Below are positions 1 to 9,515 of a stretch of 64,000 bases of DNA, piece by piece. The stretch lies in NCBI RefSeq assembly GCF_016464385.1, contig NZ_JADMLH010000001.1, forward strand, positions 1-64,000, in the 5' to 3' direction. The notes under the pieces are model-generated. The model was not told the DNA's origin. It saw only the letters and a program-made list of their open reading frames with translations, and did no database searches. The DNA comes from Nucisporomicrobium flavum. Its GTDB lineage: Bacteria > Actinomycetota > Actinomycetes > Mycobacteriales > Micromonosporaceae. Each line of letters opens with the position of its first letter. Within the stretch, counting starts at the first letter, position 1. Position numbers and translations under genes: made by a program.

Positions 1-347
1 AGAAGGGCTATTACCACTACGGGATGTTCGCTGACCTGCTCGACCGCAAGCCGGCCAACGGGATGAACTTCTATGACTGGGCGACGACCAAGCACCCGGC
101 CAAGCCGTTGATGGTTGCTGAGTGGGGCGTGTACCACCGGGTCGGCAAGGTGACGGACAAGACTGCCGGGTTCAAGAGCGTGCTGCCGGAGCTGGCCAAG
201 CGTCCGAACATCAAGGCGATCGTGTACTTCGACACCTCGCACGACGACCAGGGCGACCGCGACATCAGCATCGACAGCACGAAGGCCAACCTCGCGGCGT
301 TCCGTTCGCTCGCTGCTGACAAGATCTTCGACGTGACCCTGCGCTGA
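1..347 (+). CDS. Glycoside hydrolase, C-terminal part (GH26/GH5-like), truncated by window edge
   Basis: Only the last 114 residues are present; the reading frame is open from base 3 and the start lies outside the window. The segment has the look of a (beta/alpha)8-barrel glycosidase C-terminus: a strand ending in MVAEWGV, where the Glu would be the catalytic nucleophile, followed by a helix and the strand IKAIVYFDTSHDD. This resembles actinobacterial mannanase-like GH26 or related clan GH-A enzymes, which are normally secreted and act on plant polysaccharides. A perfect hairpin follows the stop codon at 362-397. Family assignment from this fragment alone is tentative; GH5 or another clan A family is possible. 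Confidence 0.55.
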   Translation, partial: KGYYHYGMFADLLDRKPANGMNFYDWATTKHPAKPLMVAEWGVYHRVGKVTDKTAGFKSVLPELAKRPNIKAIVYFDTSHDDQGDRDISIDSTKANLAAFRSLAADKIFDVTLR

Positions 348-361
348 GGTCACAGTGGACT

Positions 362-397
362 CACGAGCCGCCCGGCGGGCCTGCCGGGCGGCTCGTG
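362..397 (+). terminator. Hairpin terminator after the glycoside hydrolase
   Basis: A perfect 15-bp stem (arms 362-376 and 383-397) with a 6-base loop lies 15 bases after the stop codon. There is no clear T-run, as is common for actinobacterial terminators. The next gene is on the opposite strand, so it may serve both directions. Confidence 0.7.
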
Positions 398-504
398 CCG
401 TGTCCGGACCCGGCGGAGCTGCAGGAGGCACGCATCCGGGGGGCACTACCGCAAGGCGGTGGCCGACGGCGACCGGCTGGCCGCCGCCGTCGCCCGCGAG
501 GTGC

Positions 505-1014
505 TCAGTTGCCCCAGAAGAGGTAGTTGGCCTTGTAGGGCACGCTGACCTTCTCCCCGTCGGTGCACGCCGTCGCCGGGGCCACGCCGCCCCACGTGTT
601 CATCCGCTGGATGTGCGTGACCGTGCTGAGCATGCCCTGACCGGAGTGGCTCTTCACCTCGAGCAGCAGCTCGGGGATCGCACCCGGCACCGGCGAGGCG
701 TACACCTTCGCGGCGGTGACCAGCGAGCCGTCGGCCTCGGACTGCCAGCTGGGCCCGCCGAAGTGGTGGATCTTGCGGTTGGCGCCGTCGTACAGCCGGG
801 CCTCCGGCACCGACGGGTCGGCGAACTTGCCGCCCGCGCAGGTGTACGTCTGCGTCCCGTCACCGACGACGAACATGCCGAGCAGCGACAACCCGGCCGG
901 CGGCTGGATCGACGGCGCCTCGGCCGCGGACGCGTTGTACGTGACGGCGGAGATGCCCGCGGTCACCACGGCGGCGGCCGCGGCGACGACGATCTTCCTC
1001 TTGAGCGTGCGCAT
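505..1014 (-). CDS. Secreted DUF3455 protein
   Basis: A 169-residue protein starting at ATG 1014 behind a purine-rich ribosome site (GGGGGAAG). Residues 1-30 form a Sec signal peptide (RTLKRK, then an Ala/Val-rich core, with likely cleavage after ASA). The mature part matches the DUF3455 pattern: an N-terminal IQPPAGLSLLGMF strand, a GDGTQTYTCAGGKF segment, a LYDGANRKIHHFGGPSW stretch, and a C-terminal aromatic end. Two cysteines (in YTCAGG and TACTDG) could form a disulfide. The family is found in secreted proteins of bacteria and fungi; its function is unknown. It stands alone between a terminator and a TetR gene on the same strand. Confidence 0.85.
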   Translation of the reverse strand: MRTLKRKIVVAAAAAVVTAGISAVTYNASAAEAPSIQPPAGLSLLGMFVVGDGTQTYTCAGGKFADPSVPEARLYDGANRKIHHFGGPSWQSEADGSLVTAAKVYASPVPGAIPELLLEVKSHSGQGMLSTVTHIQRMNTWGGVAPATACTDGEKVSVPYKANYLFWGN

Positions 1015-1155
1015 GGTCTTCCCCCTGAGGTCTGAGTGGCAACGACCTCGGATACGCGCCCTGGCGGCGGGCCGATCGACAGCGGCACCGAGCGTGCCCG
1101 TAGGGGCAGCGATCGATGACCGAGCGAGTTACCGGCGGGTCACCTGGTGCGGGCG

Positions 1156-1719
1156 TCACCGCCGGGTACGCAGACCCTCCAGGAGCAGGTCGAGAAGCCG
1201 TCCCGCTTGGTCACGCCGTTCCGGGGTGCCCGCCGCGAGCGTCACCCCGCTCAGCCCGGTCAGCACGTCGATGGCGGGCACGTCGTCACGGAGGGTGCCG
1301 GCCCTGGCGCCCGCAGCCGTCAGCGTCGTCACGGCCTCGAAGAGGCGCTCGCGGCTGTGGGCGTACGGGTCGCCGCCGGAGGCGATGACCATCCGCAGCG
1401 CCTCGGACATGCCGCGCTTGGCGGTCATGTAGTCGACGAAGTGGTCCATCCACGCGCGCAGGGCCACGTCGGGCTCGTGGGTGCGCAGGAGTTCCGGCGC
1501 GGAGGCGCACAGCCGGTCCAGCTCGCTGCGGTACGCGGCCTCCACGAGCGCCTCCCGGGTGGGGAAGTGCCGGTACAGGGTGCCGATGCCGACGCCGGCC
1601 TGGCGGGCGATGGTCTCCAGGGCCACGCCGGGCCCGTCGGCGGCGAGGGCGCGCACAGCCACCTCGAGCAGCCGGTCGCGGTTGCGCCGGGCGTCGGCGC
1701 GCAGCGGGCGGGTGCTCAT
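1156..1719 (-). CDS. TetR-family transcriptional repressor
   Basis: 187 residues from ATG 1719. The frame is open 50 codons further upstream, but that part runs through the operator region, and MSTRPLRADARRNRDRLLEVA is a typical TetR beginning. The helix-turn-helix is at residues 25-50 (VALETIARQAGVGIGTLYRHFPTR), and the C-terminal ligand and dimerisation domain is helical. It is divergent from the SDR dehydrogenase gene at 1860, with two near-identical palindromes between them, so it most likely represses both itself and the dehydrogenase until a small-molecule substrate is bound. The ligand cannot be inferred. Confidence 0.88.
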   Translation of the reverse strand: MSTRPLRADARRNRDRLLEVAVRALAADGPGVALETIARQAGVGIGTLYRHFPTREALVEAAYRSELDRLCASAPELLRTHEPDVALRAWMDHFVDYMTAKRGMSEALRMVIASGGDPYAHSRERLFEAVTTLTAAGARAGTLRDDVPAIDVLTGLSGVTLAAGTPERRDQAGRLLDLLLEGLRTRR

Positions 1720-1786
1720 GGGCTCGGGTCTCCTTCGCCGTCGTGGCGGTGCCGTGTCGCGGGCGACAGCGTCGCACATTGCTATT

Positions 1787-1832
1787 CGGAGGTACCTCCG
1801 CTTACGCTCGAGGCGTACCGGAGGGACCTCCG
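1787..1832. promoter_or_regulatory. Paired TetR operators between tetR and SDR gene
   Basis: CGGAGGTACCTCCG at 1787-1800 is a perfect 14-bp palindrome. CGGAGGGACCTCCG at 1819-1832 is the same sequence with one central change. Centres are 32 bp apart, about three helical turns, so two TetR dimers could bind the same DNA face. Both sites lie in the divergent promoter region. Binding itself is inferred. Confidence 0.75.
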
Positions 1833-1859
1833 TTACCACGTTACCCAGATCGGACCCCC

Positions 1860-2798
1860 ATGACCGCACCGCGCATCACCACGTCGTTCGGCGCCACCAC
1901 CACCGCCGCCGAGGTCGTCGCCGGCATCGACCTCACCGGCCGCCGGGCGGTCGTCACCGGCGGTGCCTCCGGCATCGGCGTCGAGACCGCCCGCGCCCTG
2001 GCCGGGGCCGGCGCCGAGGTGACCCTCGCCGTCCGGGACACCGCGGCCGGGGAACGCGCCGCCGAGGACATCACCGGCAGCACCGGCACCAAGCAGGTTC
2101 TGGTCGCGCCGCTCGAGCTCGCCGACCCCGCCTCCGTCGCGGCCTTCGCCGACGCCTGGACCGGGCCGCTGCACCTGCTCGTCGGCAACGCCGGGGTGAT
2201 GGCCACCCCGCTGACCCGTACCCCGCAGGGCTGGGAACTGCAGTTCGCCACCAACCACCTCGGGCACTTCCACCTGGCGAACCGGCTGCTGCCCGCGCTG
2301 CGCGCCGCCGGTGGCGCCCGCATCGTGTCGGTCAGCTCCGGCGCCCACCGGCGTTCCGGCATCGACTTCGACGACATCCACTTCCACCGGCGGTCGTACG
2401 AGCCGTGGGCCGCGTACGGGCAGAGCAAGACCGCCAACGTGCTGTTCGCCGTGGAGGCGACCCGCCGCTGGGCCGGCGACGGCGTGTACGCCAACGCGCT
2501 GCACCCCGGCAGCATCCGTACCAACCTGCAGCGCCACGTGGACCAGGCCGAGATCGAGGCGCTGCGCCGCGCGACCCCGGGCGTGGCTCCCTGGAAGACC
2601 GTGCAGCAGGGCGCGGCCACGTCCGTGCTGCTCGCCACCTCGCCGCTGCTCGAGGGCGTCGGGGGACGGTACTTCGAGGACTGCAACGAGGCCGGGCCGC
2701 ACCGCAGCGGGACGTCGACCGGCGTGGCCGCGTACGCCCTCGACGAGCAGGCCGCGCAGCGGCTCTGGGAGATCTCAGCAGCGACACTCGGCCGCTGA
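1860..2798 (+). CDS. SDR-family NAD(P)-dependent oxidoreductase
   Basis: 312 residues from ATG 1860; an in-frame extension upstream would cross the operators and is rejected. It is a classical short-chain dehydrogenase of the WW-domain oxidoreductase/retinol-dehydrogenase-like branch. The Rossmann nucleotide site is TGGASGIG near residue 36, followed by the NAG motif (LLVGNAGVM), a catalytic Ser in IVSVSSGAHR, and the YGQSK active-site Tyr and Lys. NHLGHFHLANRLL is characteristic of this branch. It is probably cytoplasmic and reduces or oxidises a carbonyl or alcohol on a lipophilic small molecule. It faces the TetR gene and is the likely target of the paired operators. Confidence 0.9.
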   Translation: MTAPRITTSFGATTTAAEVVAGIDLTGRRAVVTGGASGIGVETARALAGAGAEVTLAVRDTAAGERAAEDITGSTGTKQVLVAPLELADPASVAAFADAWTGPLHLLVGNAGVMATPLTRTPQGWELQFATNHLGHFHLANRLLPALRAAGGARIVSVSSGAHRRSGIDFDDIHFHRRSYEPWAAYGQSKTANVLFAVEATRRWAGDGVYANALHPGSIRTNLQRHVDQAEIEALRRATPGVAPWKTVQQGAATSVLLATSPLLEGVGGRYFEDCNEAGPHRSGTSTGVAAYALDEQAAQRLWEISAATLGR

Positions 2799-2866
2799 AC
2801 CTCTCAGGTCGCCGCCCGCCCGCCCGATGTCCCTGACCGAGGACCGACGAGCGGGAGGGGGGTGCG

Positions 2867-5584
2867 ATGGCCGGCGCCCGCCGACCCGACGCCGCGACCG
2901 TGCTCGTCGCTCTGCTCGCCGCCGCCTTCGCCGCCTGCACCGCGGCGGGGCCGGGCGGCTCCGGGCTGACCCAGGCCGTCTCGAACGTGGCCACCGCCGT
3001 CGCGGCGACCGCGGCCGGCGTCGCGTGTCTCGTCCGGGGCGTCCGGGTGCGGGGGCGCGCGGGCGCGGCCTGGGCGGGGGTCGGCCTCGGATCGCTGGCG
3101 TACGCGTCCGGCGAGTGGGTCTGGACCTGGATCCAGACCGTACGCGCCGAGCCCGTCCCGTTCCCCGGCCTGCCCGACGCCGGATACCTCGCGATGGTGC
3201 CGCTGATGGCCGGTGGCCTGCTGCTGATCCCGGGCGGCCGCCGCAGTGCCGCGTATCGGGCCCGCGGGGTGGTCGACGGGCTGCTGATCGGCTGCTCGCT
3301 GCTGCTGATCAGCTGGATGCTGGTGCTCCGGCCGGCCGCGGAGAGCGCGGGGCACGGCACGGGCGGCTTCGGCGTGCTGCTGGCGTACCCGCTCGGCGAT
3401 GTCGTGCTCGTCACCGTCGTGCTGTCCCTGCGCGCCGGGCTGACCCGCGGGAGCCCGCACGTCCGGACCCTGCGGCTCATCGGCGCGGCCGCCGTCCTCA
3501 TCGGCCTCACCGACAGCGTGTACGCCTACGTGTCGCTGCGCGGGACGTACGCCTCCGGCGGCGTGCTCGACACCGGATGGTTCCTCGGCTTCGGCCTGAT
3601 CCTGCTGGCCGCGGTCCGGCCGGACGGCACCCGGCGCAGGGGCCGCACCCCGGCGGGCCGGATCGGCGAACGGCCACTGACGCTCCTGCCGTACGCGGCC
3701 GTGCTCGCCGCCCTCGCCGGCAGCGTCGCCGACTTCGCCGTCAGCGGGCAGGTGGACCCCTTCATCGGCGGCTGCCGGTCGGCGCTCATCGTGCTGGCCG
3801 TAGTCCGCCAGCTGCTCACGCTGCGGGAGAACCGGCACCTCTCCCGGCGCCTCGAGTCGCGTGTCGGCGCCCGGACCGCCGAGCTGCGGGCCAGCGAGCA
3901 GCGGTTCCGGGCGCTCGTGCGGCACAGCTCCGACTCGGTCGCCGTCATCGAGCCGGACTCCACGATCCGCTACCAGAGCGATTCCGTCGAACGGGTCTTC
4001 GGCTGGCCCGCCCACGCGCTGCTCGGTCACCGCCTCGTCCACATCTCCGGGGCGGAGGCGGGCCCGTGCATCGCCGCCGCGATCGAACAGTCCGGCGCGG
4101 AGCCGCGTACCGCCACGGTGATCGAGGTGCCGGTGCGCCACCGCGACGGCCGGGTCCGGCTGGCCGAGATGACCGTGACGAACCTGCGGGACGACCCGGC
4201 CGTCCGTGGCTTCGTGCTCAACACCCGTGACGTCCACGACGCCCGGGAACTGCAGGACCGGATCGTGCACGAGGCGTACCACGACCGGCTCACCGGGCTG
4301 CCCGCCCGCGCCCTGTTCCGCGAGCGCGCCGCCGAGGCCCTCGACCGGGGGCGTGGCGCCGACCACGCCGCCGTCCTGCTGCTGGACCTCGACGGCTTCA
4401 AAGGCGTCAACGACAGCCTCGGCCACGCCGCCGGCGACCTCCTGCTCCGGCAGGTCGCCGAGCGGCTGCGCGCCGCCGTCCGGGAGGAGGACCTGGTCGC
4501 CCGGCTCGGCGGTGACGAGTTCAGCGTGCTCGTGACCTCGCCCACCGCCCGCGCCGACGCCGAGACGGTCGCGCGCCGGATCGCCGTCGCGCTCACCCCG
4601 CCGTTCGTGCTGGGCGAGCACGAACGCACCGTCGCGGCCAGCATCGGGCTCGCCGCGGCCGTCGACGCCGACGACGCCGACCAGCTCCTGCGCAACGCGG
4701 ACCTGGCCATGTACCGGGCGAAGTCGGCGGGCGGCGACCGGGTGACCCGCTACGACCCGGCGATGCTGTCCGGCCTGGTCGAGCGCCTCCACCTCGAGGC
4801 CGACCTGCGCCGGGCCCTCGACCGCGACGAGCTGACGCTGCACTACCAGCCGACGGTCGACCTGCGCACCGGCGTGATCACCGGCTTCGAGGCGCTCGTC
4901 CGCTGGCAGCACCCGGAGCGCGGGACGGTGCCGCCGCTCGACTTCATCGGGATCGCCGAGGCCACCGGGCTCATCGCCCCGCTCGGCCGCTGGGTGCTCG
5001 CCGAGGCGTGCCGGCAGGCGGTCGCCTGGGGCGCGGGCCGCACCCGGGCGCTCAAGATGGCCGTCAACGTCTCCGTACGGCAGTTCGACACCGACCTCGC
5101 CGCGACCGTGGCGCAGGTGCTGGCGGAGACCGGCCTGCCCGCCGGCAGCCTGTGCCTGGAGATGACCGAGAGCGTGCTGCTCACCGACACCGACGAGAAC
5201 CTCACCCACCTGCACCGGCTCAAGGCGCTCGGGGTCAGCCTCGCCATGGACGACTTCGGTACGGGCTACTCGTCGCTGGCGTACCTGCGCCGGTACCCGC
5301 TGGACATCCTGAAGATCGACCGGTCCTTCGTGGACCGCCTCGGCGGCGAGCGCGAGGACGAGGCCCTCGCCGCGGCGATCGTGCGCCTGGGCCGGGACCT
5401 GGGCATGGCCACGGTCGCCGAGGGCATCGAGGACGACGTGCAGCTGGCCACCCTGCAGGACCTGGGCTGCGACTTCGCCCAGGGCTACCGGCTGTCCCGC
5501 CCGCTGCCACCGGCGGACGCGGGCCGCGTGCTGGCCGACGGGCTCCCCGCGCCCCTGCGCGCCGCCCTCACGGCCGGCCGGTGA
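2867..5584 (+). CDS. Membrane-bound PAS-GGDEF-EAL cyclic-di-GMP enzyme
   Basis: 905 residues from ATG 2867 behind GGGAGGGGGG. The N-terminal third has about eight to ten hydrophobic segments forming a membrane sensor, followed by a short coiled linker and a PAS domain around residues 345-460. The GGDEF motif is intact at residues 548-552, with an allosteric I-site (REED) five residues upstream. The EAL domain starts near 640 with E675-A-L, and also has NVSVRQF, EMTESVL, DDFGTGYSS, LKIDRSF and EGIED, which carry the metal and catalytic residues. Both synthesis and hydrolysis of cyclic di-GMP therefore look possible, a common architecture in actinomycete developmental control. It appears monocistronic. 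Confidence 0.95.
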   Translation: MAGARRPDAATVLVALLAAAFAACTAAGPGGSGLTQAVSNVATAVAATAAGVACLVRGVRVRGRAGAAWAGVGLGSLAYASGEWVWTWIQTVRAEPVPFPGLPDAGYLAMVPLMAGGLLLIPGGRRSAAYRARGVVDGLLIGCSLLLISWMLVLRPAAESAGHGTGGFGVLLAYPLGDVVLVTVVLSLRAGLTRGSPHVRTLRLIGAAAVLIGLTDSVYAYVSLRGTYASGGVLDTGWFLGFGLILLAAVRPDGTRRRGRTPAGRIGERPLTLLPYAAVLAALAGSVADFAVSGQVDPFIGGCRSALIVLAVVRQLLTLRENRHLSRRLESRVGARTAELRASEQRFRALVRHSSDSVAVIEPDSTIRYQSDSVERVFGWPAHALLGHRLVHISGAEAGPCIAAAIEQSGAEPRTATVIEVPVRHRDGRVRLAEMTVTNLRDDPAVRGFVLNTRDVHDARELQDRIVHEAYHDRLTGLPARALFRERAAEALDRGRGADHAAVLLLDLDGFKGVNDSLGHAAGDLLLRQVAERLRAAVREEDLVARLGGDEFSVLVTSPTARADAETVARRIAVALTPPFVLGEHERTVAASIGLAAAVDADDADQLLRNADLAMYRAKSAGGDRVTRYDPAMLSGLVERLHLEADLRRALDRDELTLHYQPTVDLRTGVITGFEALVRWQHPERGTVPPLDFIGIAEATGLIAPLGRWVLAEACRQAVAWGAGRTRALKMAVNVSVRQFDTDLAATVAQVLAETGLPAGSLCLEMTESVLLTDTDENLTHLHRLKALGVSLAMDDFGTGYSSLAYLRRYPLDILKIDRSFVDRLGGEREDEALAAAIVRLGRDLGMATVAEGIEDDVQLATLQDLGCDFAQGYRLSRPLPPADAGRVLADGLPAPLRAALTAGR

Positions 5585-5599
5585 GCTAGGCTCCCGCGG

Positions 5600-6124
5600 A
5601 TGTCGAACGAGGGCAGGATGGCGGACGAGGGCAGCTTCACCTGTGGACGATGTGCCGAACTCCACCCGGGGCCGCCGATGTCGTACGGGCCGCCCGCGCC
5701 CGCGTACTGGTCGGCGGAGCTCGCGGCGGACCCGGACAACGTGCTCGAGGGCGAGATCTGCGTGATCCGGGGCCAGGGCTTCTTCGTCCGCGGGCTGATC
5801 GAGATCCCGGTGACCGGCGCGGACGACACGTTCGCCTGGTCGGTGTGGGTGTCGCAGAGCGAGGAGAGCTTCCGGGACATCGTGGCGGCGTGGGACCGGC
5901 CCGGCCGGGAGAGCCGTGCGCCGTCGTTCGGCTGGCTGTCCACCCAGCTGCCGTACGACCCGCCGACGCTGAACCTCAAGACGCGGCTGCACACCCGCCC
6001 GGTCGGGGAGCGGCCGTGGGTGGAGCTGGAACCCACCGATCACCCGCTGGCCGTGGAGCAGCGTACGGGTATCACCCCGGCCCGGGTCCGGGAGATCGCG
6101 GAAAGGATGCGACATGGCGGCTGA
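5600..6124 (+). CDS. DUF2199 domain protein
   Basis: 174 residues from ATG 5600. The N-terminus carries a CxxC pair (FTCGRCAEL) followed by the Pro-rich GPPMSYGPPAPAYW segment and the IRGQGFFVRGLIEIPV strand, all typical of DUF2199, a small family of unknown function. A TAGGCT hexamer at 5587-5592 lies 7 bases before the ATG with no ribosome site, so the message is probably leaderless. The last 11 bases overlap the start of the next gene, implying translational coupling. Confidence 0.88.
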   Translation: MSNEGRMADEGSFTCGRCAELHPGPPMSYGPPAPAYWSAELAADPDNVLEGEICVIRGQGFFVRGLIEIPVTGADDTFAWSVWVSQSEESFRDIVAAWDRPGRESRAPSFGWLSTQLPYDPPTLNLKTRLHTRPVGERPWVELEPTDHPLAVEQRTGITPARVREIAERMRHGG

Positions 6125-6743
6125 GGTTCTCGAGGTACCCGGGATCCCGTTCGGGCTCACCGCGTCCCAGCCGGGGGTGTGGCGGCGCGACGCGCGGGGT
6201 GAAGGGCTGGTGGCCGACGCTCCCGCGCGCACGGACCTGTACATCAACCCCGGTGGTGCGGGCGCCGCGGACGCGGAATCGCTGCTCAACGCCGCGACCC
6301 TGCTCGGCGTCCCGCCGGCCGGCGACTTCCGCCTCAGCGCCCGGGTGAGCGTGGACTTCCGGTCGCAGTACGACGCCGGGGTGCTGCTGCTGTGGGAGGA
6401 CGACCAGCATTGGGGCAAGTTCTGCTTCGAGTTCTCCCCGGCGGGCGAGCCCATGGTCGTCTCCGTCGTGACCCGCGGGACGTCCGACGACGCGAACGCC
6501 TTCGTGGTCCCGGAGCGTTCGGTGTGGCTGCGGGTCAGCCGGATCGGCCACGCGTACGCCTACCACGCCTCGGTGGACGGCTCGGCGTGGACACTGGTGC
6601 GCGTCTTCACCCTGGGCGAGGCGGTGAGCGGACACCGGATCGGGTTCGAGGCGCAGTCACCGACCGGCGACGGCTGCACGGTGACGTTCACCGGCGTCCG
6701 CTTCGACCGCGTCCGCCTCAGCGACCTGCGTGACGGCTCCTGA
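6114..6743 (+). CDS. DUF1349 domain protein (concanavalin-like fold)
   Basis: 209 residues from ATG 6114, inside the end of the preceding DUF2199 gene. No signal peptide is visible. The sequence alternates short strands (FRLSARVSVDFRSQYDAGVLLLW, WGKFCFEFSP, WLRVSRIGHAYAYHASVDG) in the pattern of DUF1349, a concanavalin A-like jelly-roll related to lectin/glucanase folds and predicted to bind carbohydrate. The overlap suggests co-expression with the DUF2199 protein; no functional link between the two is known. Confidence 0.87.
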   Translation: MAAEVLEVPGIPFGLTASQPGVWRRDARGEGLVADAPARTDLYINPGGAGAADAESLLNAATLLGVPPAGDFRLSARVSVDFRSQYDAGVLLLWEDDQHWGKFCFEFSPAGEPMVVSVVTRGTSDDANAFVVPERSVWLRVSRIGHAYAYHASVDGSAWTLVRVFTLGEAVSGHRIGFEAQSPTGDGCTVTFTGVRFDRVRLSDLRDGS

Positions 6744-7722
6744 CCCCGGGATCGATGTGGATTTTGGGGCCGGTGCCCCAGCCCGGGCGGCGCTCCCCGG
6801 CCAGGACCGCGGCCGCCTCGTCGAGGCCGACCGTCGCGGCCACCAGCGGCCGGGGGTCGACCCGGCCGGAGGCGTACAGCTCCACGGTGCCCGCGAGGCC
6901 GCCTGAGCCGCTGAGCACGCCCGTGGCCGTCACGTCCTTGAGCACCAGCCGCCGGGTGTCGACCTCGCTGGGCCGGGCCGCGAGCCCGATGAAGACCACC
7001 CGGCCGCCGGGCTCGACCAGCTCGACCGCGCGGGCCGGCACGCCGGTGCCCGTGGACGCGTCGATGACGGCGTCCCAGCGCAGGTCCGGCAGATCGTGCT
7101 CGGTCCACACCCCCGGCCCGCGGGTCTCGCCCAGCACGTGCACCTCCGCGTCCGCCGCGCCGGCGATGGCCGCGGCGAGCAGCCCGATCGTGCCCGGCCC
7201 GATGACCAGCACGCGCCGCCCGGGCTCGACCGCCGCCGCCCGGACCGCCCGCAGCGCGTTGGCTCCCGGCTCCACCAGCGCACCCAGCGTCGCGTCGACC
7301 GCGTCGGGCAACGGCACGAGGGCCTTGACGGGTACGGGCAGCCGCTCCGCGAGCGCCCCCGGCCAGCCGTTGCGGATCCCGATCTCGTACCGGTCGGCGC
7401 ACAGGTGCTGCCGGCCGCCGAGGCACCGCTCGCATCGCCCGCAGCCCAGCATGGTGTCCCCGGTCACCCGCCGCCCCGCCCAGCCCGGATCCACGCCGCG
7501 GCCCACGGCGGTCACCCTGCCGCACCACTCGTGCCCGATCCGCACCGGGTACGCCGCCTGCCCGCTGTGCAGGTACGTCATGTGACCGGAGAAGAACTCG
7601 GCGTCCGTCCCGCACACGCCGGCCCGCTCGACCGTGACCACGACCTCACCCGGCCCGGCCGCCGGTTCGGGGACGTCCTCAACCGCGGCGGTACCCGGAG
7701 CCGTGATGACGAAGGCACGCAT
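6718..7722 (-). CDS. Zinc-dependent alcohol dehydrogenase (MDR family)
   Basis: 334 residues from ATG 7722; the frame extends upstream but [20 protein letters not shown] is a typical MDR start. Catalytic zinc ligands are in [10 protein letters not shown] and GHEWCGRV. The structural zinc loop [15 protein letters not shown] has the expected CxxCxxCx7C spacing. The Rossmann site is [11 protein letters not shown] near residue 165. This points to a polyol or sugar-alcohol dehydrogenase, such as a threonine/sorbitol dehydrogenase-like enzyme, with substrate unknown. Its 3' end overlaps the convergent DUF1349 gene by 26 bases. It is divergent from pgi, so a sugar-related role would fit, but this is only context. 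Confidence 0.9.
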   Translation of the reverse strand: MRAFVITAPGTAAVEDVPEPAAGPGEVVVTVERAGVCGTDAEFFSGHMTYLHSGQAAYPVRIGHEWCGRVTAVGRGVDPGWAGRRVTGDTMLGCGRCERCLGGRQHLCADRYEIGIRNGWPGALAERLPVPVKALVPLPDAVDATLGALVEPGANALRAVRAAAVEPGRRVLVIGPGTIGLLAAAIAGAADAEVHVLGETRGPGVWTEHDLPDLRWDAVIDASTGTGVPARAVELVEPGGRVVFIGLAARPSEVDTRRLVLKDVTATGVLSGSGGLAGTVELYASGRVDPRPLVAATVGLDEAAAVLAGERRPGWGTGPKIHIDPGVRSRHAGR

Positions 7723-7750
7723 AGCTCTATCAAACACGGGCACTGAATCG

Positions 7751-7785
7751 CGGCGCGGGGATCCGCGCCGAGGCGAGGGGATCCG
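7751..7785. repeat. Palindrome and 20-bp-spaced direct repeat in the adh/pgi divergent region
   Basis: CGGCGCGGGGATCCGCGCCG at 7751-7770 is an inverted repeat with 8-bp arms. GGGGATCCG occurs at 7757-7765 and again at 7777-7785, 20 bp (two helical turns) apart, each followed by YGCC. The position between two divergent promoters suggests a regulator site, but no regulator gene is adjacent. Confidence 0.45.
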
Positions 7786-7831
7786 TGCCACGATGGCACC
7801 GATAGTTCGGTTCAGGCGGGAGTCAACAGCA

Positions 7832-9463
<1,632 letters not shown>

Positions 9464-9467
9464 CAGT

Positions 9468-9510
9468 GAGCGTGGGGCGGCCCTTTTTGTCAGGGGGTCG
9501 CCCTACGCTC
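9468..9510 (+). terminator. Hairpin after pgi
   Basis: Arms 9468-9479 and 9499-9510 pair over 12 bp with one G-T wobble, around a 19-base loop containing a T5 run. It begins five bases after the pgi stop codon and ends six bases before the next GTG start. It therefore probably terminates pgi, and its right arm overlaps the -10 hexamer of the next gene. Confidence 0.6.
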
Positions 9511-9515
9511 AGGCC

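Noticed and set aside
398-504. Possible coding remnant between the hydrolase terminator and the DUF3455 gene
   Set aside because: One frame reads HYRKAVADGDRLAAAVAREVL, which looks protein-like, but it is too short and has no start, so it was not called.
2804-6454. Very long antisense ORF (1216 codons)
   Set aside because: It mirrors the PAS-GGDEF-EAL, DUF2199 and DUF1349 genes; long open antisense frames are a by-product of high GC. The encoded sequence is low-complexity Arg/Gly/Pro-rich with no domain.
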